A stretch of 22,982 nt of DNA from Candidatus Opimibacter skivensis (GTDB lineage Bacteria; Bacteroidota; Bacteroidia; Chitinophagales; Saprospiraceae), in the NCBI GenBank assembly GCA_016721905.1, contig JADKHH010000008.1, forward strand, positions 1 to 22,982, in the 5' to 3' direction. Of this stretch, positions 16,074-22,982 are shown one piece after another. A program made the translations under genes and the position numbers. Numbering within the stretch: position 1 is the stretch's first letter; the number at the start of each line of letters is the position of its first letter. Below the pieces are notes generated by a model. That model saw nothing but the letters and a program-made list of their open reading frames with translations, had not been told where the DNA came from and searched no databases.

Positions 16074-16919
16074 CTACTCCTGCCCGGGCAAATCGTGTTG
16101 AACATTTCGCTTATGCCCGTAGATGAAGTAATAAAACAAGGCGACAAATCCACTTCCTCCAGCCAGGTTTCCAAGAATAACAGGGATGAGGTTCTTTATA
16201 AAACCTATCCATGAGATAGTTTCTGCTCCTGCTGCAACCGGGCTGTCAAGCTGCATCAACAACCCCATGGGTATCAAATACATGTTGGCTACACTATGTT
16301 CAAAACCGGCTGCTACAAATGCGGAAACCGGAAAAATAATTACCAATACTTTATCGGTGACTGACCTTCCGGCCAGGGACATCCAGACAGCCAGGCAAAC
16401 CAGAACGTTGCACAGCATGCCGCTGAAGAAAGCCTGTTGAAAAGAAAGGTTGCATTTAACGGACGCTATCCTTGTATAGGTCTCCCCTATTAATCCGCCA
16501 TTCATTTCGTAGTGCCCTGATAAGTACACCAAAACGGCCAGGCCGGCAGCACCGACAAAATTGGCAATGCAAACGATGACCCAGTTGCGGAGGACTTCAT
16601 AGAAAGAAATCTTTTTGTCTGCCCAGGCCATCATCAGCAAATTATTGCCTGTAAATAATTCAGCACCTGCGACCACAACCATGATGAGCCCAAGTGAAAA
16701 TACAAGGCCGCCTAACAACCTGCTCATGCCAAATCCAAGAGAAGGATCTGACACCATTACCACATAATACATAGCTCCCAGTCCGATAAAAACGCCGGCA
16801 AGGATGCCAAGCATAATCATGGGCACTAATGGTAACCGGGCCTTAACAACCCCTATGTTTTCTACTTTTTCTGCGATCTCCCTGGGGGAAAAAGCGTCTG
16901 AGCCAAATATTGCATTCAT
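16074..16919 (-). CDS. Formate/nitrite transporter (FNT) family channel
   Basis: Intact, 281 residues, six hydrophobic segments expected of a FocA/NirC protomer (the functional channel is a pentamer in the inner membrane). FNT landmarks: AGAELFTGNN after the second helix region, NWVIVCIANFVGA, SFQQAFFSGMLCNVLVCLAV, and the strong signature AGFEHSVANMYLIPMGLL with the His that lines the pore, then NLIPVILGNLAGG. The family moves small anions such as formate, nitrite or hydrosulfide. Residues alone do not let me choose between them, and no formate or nitrite enzyme gene is next to it. ATG at 16917-16919. The next gene upstream is an outer-membrane porin with its own promoter. Confidence 0.92.
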   Translation of the reverse strand: MNAIFGSDAFSPREIAEKVENIGVVKARLPLVPMIMLGILAGVFIGLGAMYYVVMVSDPSLGFGMSRLLGGLVFSLGLIMVVVAGAELFTGNNLLMMAWADKKISFYEVLRNWVIVCIANFVGAAGLAVLVYLSGHYEMNGGLIGETYTRIASVKCNLSFQQAFFSGMLCNVLVCLAVWMSLAGRSVTDKVLVIIFPVSAFVAAGFEHSVANMYLIPMGLLMQLDSPVAAGAETISWIGFIKNLIPVILGNLAGGSGFVALFYYFIYGHKRNVQHDLPGQE

Positions 16920-16949
16920 AAAATATGCTGTACCATCATGTTTACTACA

Positions 16950-16957
16950 TAAAGATA
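16950..16957 (-). promoter_or_regulatory. Possible -7 element for the FNT gene
   Basis: TATCTTTA on the minus strand, one base off TAnnTTTG, 30 bases before the ATG. Confidence 0.35.
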
Positions 16958-16984
16958 CAGCATACTATGAGTAGGCATATTTAA

Positions 16985-17045
16985 AACAAAAGCCTCCATC
17001 CCGGGATCCATGTTAAAAATGAATCAAAGGATAGAGGCTGTTGTT
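16985..17045 (-). terminator. Hairpin between porin and FNT genes
   Basis: AACAAAAGCCTC (16985-16996) pairs with GAGGCTGTTGTT (17034-17045) with one mismatch, extended by ATCC/GGAT; the loop is long (about 27 bases). Position just after the porin stop suggests a terminator or stability element. Confidence 0.4.
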
Positions 17046-17073
17046 AATGTCGGGGTATGACTCTGTGTCTCTA

Positions 17074-18294
17074 CTAAAAATTGACCTGCGCCTGCATACG
17101 CAACAGGTTTCCTTCTTGTTGATTGCTGGGCAGTGCACCGTCTTCAAACCGCCGGTCAGAAATGGTGTACATCGCTACAAACTCAAAGTTTTTATTGAGT
17201 TGCCATTCAAGTCCGATCTCAAGTTCCTTGACATCATAACTCCTGGCATCTTTCTCGTGCTTTTTACCTCCATCATAGTATTGGTAGCGGACAAAAGGTA
17301 TCAACACCGCCTTGTCCAGATCCAATTTATAATTGACCATCACATAACCGCCCTTGAGATCCTGTGTCTCGATCGAATCCGTGACAGGGTTATACTCCGG
17401 CCCCTGGCCGATATTATACTCCGCCTGGAAACCAAAAGGCTTAGGATACATGACGATGCTAGCAGCAACACGCTCATCTGCATAAGTGGCATCCGCATTG
17501 GTCTTGACACCAGAGGTAATCTGATCTTTAGGCATGGTAAATTTTCCTGAGTAAGCCTGGATACCTGGTTCAAAAATCTGACCCTTCCATTCGAATGGAT
17601 AGGTCACACGACCTACGACATGAAGGTTATCATTCAACTCAGGCTTGTTAGCCGTCTGTCCATTGAATACACCAAAGCCAACAATACCATAATCACCGCT
17701 TCCCTTAAGACCATCTTTGACAAGGCTTGAAAACATGGCCCTTTTTTCTTTCGGTGCCCAATAGAACAAAGCAGCAAGATCACGCTCATTGGAAAGCGCA
17801 CTGTTCAATGGATCACTCCGGTCGAGTGGAAGCCTGTTCTGGCTTGATTGAAGGATTTCAAATCCATAAGGGATTTTACTTTGTCCGAGGCGTAACCTGA
17901 ATTCATTATCATTATCAAAACCAATATCAACATAGGCATCGCGCAACTGGGCGAAATGAAGACTTGTTGAACTGGCGGCACTTGCAAAATCGGGCTGGAT
18001 GTATACGTAGATCTTCTTGGTGATCTGACCGTAGAGGATGACGCGCATCCGTCTGATGAAGAGACCACCATCTTCTCCCCATGACTTATCACACTGTTCG
18101 CACTTCAGTTTTTCATTGGTTTCCAACAGTCGGTTGTAGCGTATCTGCATGTATCCGCGGATCTGCAGGTTGTCATACCAGTGCACTTTTTTGGCTACTG
18201 GCTCTTCAGGTTTTGGTTCGTTAGGGACCTGGGCACCTGCGTAAAACATCGTGCAGGCAAAAACAAATACGAGGAGTATTCGGGCATTATTCAT
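17074..18294 (-). CDS. OprO/OprP-type outer-membrane porin
   Basis: Intact, about 406 residues from the ATG at 18292-18294. I choose this start because it gives a compact signal peptide (MNNARILLVFVFACTMFYAG, cleaved after AQ); an ATG four codons earlier is possible and the frame is open further up. Then alternating amphipathic beta-strands: IRGYMQIRYNRL, GLFIRRMRVILYGQITKKIY, YIQPDFASA, RDAYVDIGFDNDNEFRLRLG and KIPYGFEILQSSQNRLPLDR, which are typical of the phosphate-selective porin O/P family. The C-terminus ends in LRMQAQVNF with the terminal Phe needed for outer-membrane insertion. CEQC at about residue 64 forms an extra Cys pair near the N-terminus. Substrate uncertain: the family name reflects Pseudomonas proteins; Bacteroidota members take various solutes. 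Confidence 0.9.
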   Translation of the reverse strand: MNNARILLVFVFACTMFYAGAQVPNEPKPEEPVAKKVHWYDNLQIRGYMQIRYNRLLETNEKLKCEQCDKSWGEDGGLFIRRMRVILYGQITKKIYVYIQPDFASAASSTSLHFAQLRDAYVDIGFDNDNEFRLRLGQSKIPYGFEILQSSQNRLPLDRSDPLNSALSNERDLAALFYWAPKEKRAMFSSLVKDGLKGSGDYGIVGFGVFNGQTANKPELNDNLHVVGRVTYPFEWKGQIFEPGIQAYSGKFTMPKDQITSGVKTNADATYADERVAASIVMYPKPFGFQAEYNIGQGPEYNPVTDSIETQDLKGGYVMVNYKLDLDKAVLIPFVRYQYYDGGKKHEKDARSYDVKELEIGLEWQLNKNFEFVAMYTISDRRFEDGALPSNQQEGNLLRMQAQVNF

Positions 18295-18411
18295 GATCGA
18301 TTGCATTAGATTGTATGAAATAATTCCGGGGTGATGACCTTTGTCAACAGCCACTTGCTATCAATCTTGATAAAATAGTATCGGGCCATTCTATCGGGCT
18401 TGAAAGCGGCG

Positions 18412-18440
18412 CAAAGATACATTAATGCTCAAGCGGCCAA
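18412..18440 (-). promoter_or_regulatory. Promoter of the porin gene
   Basis: On the minus strand TTG (18438-18440), 18 bases, then TATCTTTG (18412-18419), a perfect match to the Bacteroidota -7 consensus TAnnTTTG. The leader to the chosen start would be about 110 bases. Confidence 0.6.
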
Positions 18441-18727
18441 GGGTGCCTCAACCAGTGAGTCATACGGATGGAATTAAATTACATTTTTAAGACAATATGA
18501 TTTTAAACTCCCGGGGGATCCTTATACATTGGGGATTTTTCATAGAACCCTCAATTTCAATATATTAAAATTGTAAGTCTGTTCGCACACCATTTACTTG
18601 CCTTTCTGGCAGCGAATGACTATGTAAAGTCTATGTAAACTGTCCGGTTGATTTAGTTGAGAAATGTATATCAATGTAAATATAATTTTACATCAAATCC
18701 CGCAATCCTCCCATGCCTATCCCTGGC
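18441..18727. other. Intergenic stretch, no gene seen
   Basis: AT-rich sequence between the porin promoter and the 21-bp repeat array. No recognisable protein or RNA. It holds an 11-bp-period direct repeat CTATGTAAA (18619-18640 area), but no plus-strand gene follows it. Confidence 0.4.
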
Positions 18728-18803
18728 TCCTAATTCCTATCTCCTGTATCCTATTTCCTATCTCCTGCTTCCTATATCCTATCTCCTGCGTCCTATCTCC
18801 TAC
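18728..18803. repeat. 21-bp tandem repeat, about 3.6 copies
   Basis: Three full units of 21 bases (18728-18748, 18749-18769, 18770-18790) and a partial one (18791-18803). Each unit is built from TCCTAT-like hexamers and contains TTCCTATCTCCTG or a close variant. The array ends inside the GH97 gene: the stop codon (18800-18802, CTA on the plus strand) is part of the last unit. Similar purine-rich (minus-strand) repeats recur between genes in other Bacteroidota. Confidence 0.85.
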
Positions 18804-20824
18804 TTTTTCACTTTAAAAATAGTAACCGCCATTCCCCCACCTGCCGCCAGCTGAGCTTCGATGGTACTTTCGGAGGTGACACTGATCGATTCAATAGAAT
18901 AGGATTCCGGATTTGTCTTGTAGTGAGCATTCTTTCCATCACGATATATTTTAGCCAGGTAGGCTTGCTTAGTATCCAGGAAATCAAGTTTCACACTGAC
19001 TCTCCTCGGCTGCTCGTTAGTGATAGCTCCAATAAACCAATCCCCTGAACCTTTCTCTTTTCTTGCGACGATGATATATTGACCGATATCAGCATTGAGG
19101 ACCTTCGTAGTCTCCCCAGTCCACCCCTACTTTTTAATAAACTCAAATGCATCAGGATATTTCTCATAATGCTCAGGCAGATCACATGCCATCTGCACAG
19201 GGGAGTATATGGTGACATACAGAGCGAGTTGCTTAGCCAGTGTTGTGTTCACCTGATTGTCGGGCTTCTCCGGAATGGAAATATCAAATACACCGGGTGT
19301 GAAATCCATCGGACCCGACAGACCTCTTGTAAACGGAAGGACGGTCTCGTGATCTGGCGGATTGCCTCCATCGGCTGACCATGCATTATACTCTTGTCCT
19401 CGTGCGCCCTCACGCGAGACCATATTGGGAAAGGTTCTTCTTTCGCCAGTATCTTTTATGGGCTCATGGGCTACGACCGCAATCTTGTGCTGTGCTGCAA
19501 GTTGTATTACTTTCCTGAAGTGATCGATGTAGGCCTGCCCATGATGATATTTACCATTGTTGAGGATACTGCCATGTTCTACATACCCTGTCTTCACCGC
19601 CTTTATACCATACGTTTCCATTTGTTGGAATGCATCCTGCATCTGGCGTTCGTAGTTATCTATAAAACCTGCGGTCTCATGATGCCCTATGATATATACA
19701 CCTTTCGATTTTGCGTAGGCGCTGAGCTCCGGCAGGTTGAAATCAGGAGATGCCTCTGTAAAATTAAAAAGCCCGCCTTCTTTGACCCAGTCTCCATCCC
19801 AGCCGGTGTTCCAGCCTTCTACTAATACACCATCAAATCCATGCTGAGCAGCAAAGTCTATATACTTCTTTGTATTCTGCGTAGTAGCGGAATGCAATGC
19901 ACCGGTTGCCCACGTGCCTATCCCGATGTGCATCTCCCACCATATACCGATATACTTACATGGCTTAAACCAGGATACATCCCCTAACTGATTGGGCTCA
20001 TTGAGATTGAGGATAAGATATGATGTAATCAGGTCACCAGGCTTAGATGCCAACTGGACAGTGCGCCAGGGTGTGATACCAGGTGCAGCTATAAATGCTT
20101 TACTTTCTTCTGTCCTGCTGTAGGGTACTAAAGCACATTTCAATCGTGTAGTACCATTGGCTGTCAGCATCATGCTTGAATAATCTTTCAAAGCCGCTTC
20201 GTGAATGCTGATATAGACATCATCAGCTGACCGGAAGGTCACAGGTGTATGGGCCAGTCCTATTTGGGTAATATTGGTCTTCCGAAACAGATACTCATAT
20301 TGATCGGCTTCCAATCCAGGAATCCACCAGGCGGTGTGATCCCCGGTCATATTAAATTCTGTCAACTCATCCAGGATTTCGATTTGCTTCAGGTTTTCCT
20401 GTTCTGGAAATTCATATCTAAAACCGAATCCATCATCATAGACGCGAAAGACAATATCGAGTTTGCGCTTGAGGGCCTGCTTTTCCTGCAGGGATACTTT
20501 GAGTTCATTGTATTGGTTGCGTATAAACTGTTGTTCTCCCCAAGGTTGTTCCCAGGTCTCATCAAAGGTGGCCTGCGCATCACCGATGATTTCAAAATCA
20601 CCTTTGAGTCCGGCAGCCTGATTCAAATCAAATCCCAGGTAGGATGTATCCATCACCAGATCATCATTGAACAATGATTGGTAAAAGGGTTTGCCCTCCG
20701 CATCGAGATGAAAACGAATACCCACTTTTTCCTCGGGAGATTTAATATCCAATGTGCTATGTCCCCTATCTGAGCATGCGGAGATCAATAAGGCTATCGG
20801 TAGCCATAAAACCAGATTTTTCAT
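18800..20824 (-). CDS. GH97 family glycoside hydrolase, SusB-like lipoprotein, with an internal stop/frameshift
   Basis: About 674 residues, normal for GH97. Lipoprotein signal MKNLVLWLPIALLISACSDR with lipobox Cys at 17, so anchored in the outer membrane or periplasm. N-terminal super-sandwich (SPEEKVGIRFHLDAEGKPFY, DDGFGFRYEFPEQ), then a TIM barrel from about 290 (KYIGIWWEMHIG, GFDGVLVEGWN). The base and acid Glu of inverting members are seen at E454 (VVAHEPIKDTG) and E478 (GARGQEYN): 24 residues apart, as E508 and E532 in Bacteroides SusB. GYV in KAVKTGYVEHG has Gly where retaining members carry the nucleophile Asp. Predicted activity: inverting alpha-glucosidase. A TAG at 19127-19129 cuts the reading, but one missing base there and one extra G near 19113 restore a frame running through DWFIGAITNEQPRRVSVKLD to KVKK. 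No susC/D genes are nearby. Confidence 0.88.
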
Positions 20825-20886
20825 AATTCGCCTGACTTAAAGAGTACGGATTTAAATAGAAAAGTGGAGGGAATGGTAACGACGTA

Positions 20887-20894
20887 CAAAAGTA
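20887..20894 (-). promoter_or_regulatory. -7 element of the GH97 promoter
   Basis: TACTTTTG on the minus strand, a perfect TAnnTTTG, about 62 bases before the GH97 ATG. No good TTG at -33; instead a copy of the repeated GTTATTAGAGGCGC motif (20899-20912) sits just upstream, a position suitable for a regulator. Confidence 0.5.
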
Positions 20895-20898
20895 TAGA

Positions 20899-21037
20899 GC
20901 GCCTCTAATAACCGCTTTTGGACAAAAAAGGCAAATTAAATACCAGTGCTTTATGGAATTTAAAATTAAACAATGTATAGTTATTAGAAGCGCCCTAAAG
21001 AGAAGCTTAGCAAATCAAGGGCGCTTCTAATAACTAT
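20899..21037. repeat. Repeated GTTATTAGARGCGC motif including a 20-bp perfect inverted repeat
   Basis: Three 14-base copies: 20899-20912 (minus), 20980-20993 (plus) and 21021-21034 (minus). The last two belong to a perfect inverted repeat with 20-base arms (20977-20996 and 21018-21037) and a 21-base loop. A shortened copy (GTTAGAGGCGC, 21102-21112) overlaps the stop codon of the alpha/beta hydrolase gene. The whole 278-bp gap between that gene and GH97 is otherwise AT-rich. Confidence 0.75.
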
Positions 21038-21102
21038 CTAAAAGGGAGTTATAACTTTTATAATCTGCTGATAATAAACACGGATAATTAATTATCAAGA
21101 GG

Positions 21103-22025
21103 TTAGAGGCGCCTCAGTCCATAAATACTCTTCATCACATGGCCAATAGTATACATCGCTTCGCCATATGTCTCTATGCCATGACCGACTTCCGGGTATA
21201 CCTTAACCATTTTCAAGGTCTTGATATATTTCCGTGCATTGTCGATAGATCGTTGGTACGGAAACAACAAATCCTTTTCACCGACCAGGAGGTAGGTGTC
21301 TGCTTTCACTTCGGCCAACTGGGCATCCATATAATAGGGCTTCTGCGTCCGGTCCTTGTACCGGAGATAGCAAACACTTCATAATCGATCAGCATCTGCT
21401 CTGCAAAGTCAGAAAGCTGATGGTTGGGTTTACAAAAAACCGCTTTGTCCAGAAACTTCGAAACATTGGCAGCCTTTGGAGAAAGGATAGGAAGGAGATT
21501 ATAATAAAGATTATCCCATGTCATAGAAAATGGCTGCAGGCAACCAGGGTTGAGCAAGAAGGCGGCTTTGATTTTGTCCGGGTGAGTGATCGCGAGTTTC
21601 ATGCAGATCAATCCACCGAAAGAAGCGCCGGCTATGAAGGCACGGCTGATGTTCAATTTGTGCATGACTTCTGCTGCCCAGTGGCCATAATCAAGTAACT
21701 TGATATCGGGAGTATTGCCATCACTTGGATTGGGAAGCCCATTAGTCTCCACCATAATTATCCGCAGTGGATGGTGCAAATAATCGAGGCCTCGATCAAA
21801 GTCCCAGATCAGGGGAGTCGTCCTGGCTCCGGGAAAAATGACAAGCGTGTCAAGTGATTCATCGTGGGTGTTTAGACCCCAGACGTGTGTTTTTCCCAGG
21901 GCGGTCTCGACGATGATGCGCTCGTATTTCCGGCCATTGGATTCTTCGAGTTTATGCACCCAGGCATCAAACCAGGCCAGGTCTTTTTGTGGGGATTTGA
22001 AGTGGGATTTGCGGTGGATTTTCAA
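21103..22025 (-). CDS. Alpha/beta hydrolase, one frameshift
   Basis: About 307 residues. N-terminal part FKSPQKDLAWFDAWVHKLEE, then RIIVETALGKTHVWGL, the oxyanion-region LVIFPGARTT, and nucleophile elbow FIAGASFGGLICMKL with S135 in GASFG. After a single-base indel near 21345-21355 the frame continues YYMDAQLAEVKADTYLLVGE with catalytic Asp in LVGEKDLLFP and His in PEVGHGIE, ending in GLRRL at 21103-21105. The complete triad argues for a working enzyme; the substrate (ester, lactone or amide) cannot be predicted. There is no in-frame ATG at the expected start: the open frame begins with TTG at 22023-22025, so either TTG/ATT is used or an indel hides the true start. The stop codon overlaps a copy of the intergenic repeat. 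Confidence 0.85.
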
Positions 22026-22075
22026 GGTGAATATGGGTGGGTTTTGAATGGTTTATGAATGGGATTTTGGCCCTG

Positions 22076-22982
22076 TTAATCATTTTTCGCCTCTCCATCC
22101 ACCTCACCACCTAGCTTTTCAATTGTCTTCCGGGCCATCTCAAGTCGAACCCGCTTGTTTTTCTCCACTAGCTTTTCAGTAGCCCACTTCTCCAGTTTGT
22201 GATGCAATGGTACGAGAAGCCCCGCGATGCACACCAACCCCAGCAACATCAAGGCAGGTGTATGGTTGGTGATATTACCTAAAAATGGATGAAGCACCAA
22301 ATTGAGAAACTCAAAGACCATCAACATCGCCACCACGCTGAAAAATGGATGAACCGCTCCTCGTAATAAAACTATGGCTGAGGATCAGGAAGAGCGTTAT
22401 ACCACGGTGATGATACTGAGTGCCAACAAGGCATATTGAATATTCTGCTGGCGCCGGTATTCCTGCAAATCCTGTTCCTTTGCTTCTTCCAACTGTCGCA
22501 TATCCTCTTCAAGGTCATCAGCTGGATCTGCTGGATAGCCTGCCTGTTGTAAAAAGACTGTCATTGGCCACTCAGCGATCCTGGCATACTTGAGGGTGCT
22601 ATCGCAGTTGGTATTGGTACAACTGCGTCAACATGCTGCCGGCTTCATACTGAGGTACGAAAAACTGAATTCTCAACGACCCGTACTGCTTTCTTGGCGT
22701 ACCAGAGCATGAATCTATTTGCTGAAGACTATTATAATGCTCGGCAATCCCGTGTATGCGAGGTTTTCATACCGGTATGATTTGTTTTCAAGGCTAGAAT
22801 AGCTATGTGATAATAGGTCACGGCTAGTGCGGTTTCCCAATTATCTGCACTCCGCCCGTTATAGATTGGTGAGGATATACGCGATTGGTTCTCATACTTT
22901 AACTGCAACGAATGTTCATAGCCACGTTGCTGGCAGATCAACGACGAGTCAAGCCTGTTGGCATTAAGATACACTGTACCGG
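22076..22982 (-). CDS. Membrane protein, C-terminal part, frameshifted, 5' end beyond the window
   Basis: The readable C-terminus (22076-22336) has two hydrophobic segments (VVAMLMVFEFLNLVLHPFLG and LMLLGLVCIAGLLVPLH), then a charged tail KLEKWATEKLVEKNKRVRLE and stop TAA at 22076-22078. Upstream, in other frames, are a coiled-coil-like stretch (DDLEEDMRQLEEAKEQDLQE), a transmembrane helix (YALLALSIITVV) and, further on, alpha-helical sequence such as AVTYYHIAILALKTN that could be tetratricopeptide repeats. In Bacteroidota I know similar C-termini on TPR-type membrane proteins, but the N-terminal region is too broken to confirm this. At least five indels between 22340 and 22982. Confidence 0.5.

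Noticed and set aside
17701..17725. CTTAAG followed by ATCTTTG inside the porin gene
   Set aside because: Only a single half-site, wrong spacing, and it is within clean coding sequence.
18619..18640. CTATGTAAA direct repeat with 11-bp period, like an OmpR-type site
   Set aside because: No gene starts downstream on either strand at a sensible distance, and the motif occurs once, so it is likely chance.
18657..18854. Plus-strand frame encoding a seven-residue YLLxPIS-type repeat
   Set aside because: It is a translation of the 21-bp DNA repeat and runs into the antisense of the GH97 gene; no start context or homologous protein family is known to me.
1..22982. tRNA, rRNA, CRISPR arrays, complete insertion sequences, prophage genes
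   Set aside because: None was seen: no cloverleaf or rRNA-like sequence, no regularly spaced repeat with variable spacers, and no transposase or phage protein.

Overview
The window looks like a piece of a Bacteroidota genome, most like Saprospiraceae/Chitinophagales in flavour. The evidence is: two secreted proteins with type IX secretion (T9SS) C-terminal sorting domains, a SusB-like GH97 lipoprotein, a DUF3494 ice-binding adhesin, an OprO/P-type porin, and several start-proximal TAnnTTTG-type -7 elements. Almost every gene is on the minus strand; the large CotH/lamin-tail protein (9947-13951) is the one clear plus-strand gene.

Layout. 1-1368: start of a DUF3494 ice-binding adhesin running off the left edge. 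1953-3018: AI-2E family permease. 3051-3192: lmo0937-type mini membrane protein. 3442-4000: AraC-family regulator. 4255-5250: NmrA-like NAD(P)-binding protein. 5452-5999: rubrerythrin. 6110-8670: DUF2231 membrane protein, OmpR-type response regulator and histidine kinase, apparently one operon. 8811-9593: DHCW-motif cupin and a small membrane protein. 9947-13951: CotH/LTD T9SS cargo, flanked by a decayed fragment (9797-9893) and an intact copy (14142-14783) of the same conserved hypothetical gene. 15039-16919: SGNH hydrolase with T9SS tail and a formate/nitrite-type channel. 17074-18294: porin. 18800-20824: GH97. 21103-22025: alpha/beta hydrolase. 22076-22982: C-terminal part of a membrane protein cut by the right edge.

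Sequence quality matters for reading this window. From about 7.5 to 18.3 kb the genes are intact. Towards both ends they are broken by single-base indels although the pieces still read as well conserved protein; at the far left this happens every 50-100 bases. I read this as uncorrected sequencing indels near contig ends rather than true gene decay, and I give those genes as CDS with the breaks described.

The most interesting functional unit is the DUF2231-regulator-kinase operon plus the neighbouring rubrerythrin. Both transcription units carry PmrA-like boxes (CTTAAG-N5-CTTAAG and a three-half-site version) placed exactly 33 bp upstream of near-identical ATCTTTG -7 elements. This predicts that the response regulator activates its own operon and the rubrerythrin, linking an unknown membrane sensor/redox protein to peroxide defence. 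Intergenic regions are also rich in hairpins and repeats: a perfect 34-bp palindrome, twin hairpins, a nested double palindrome, a 21-bp tandem repeat that contains a stop codon, and a repeated GTTATTAGARGCGC motif.
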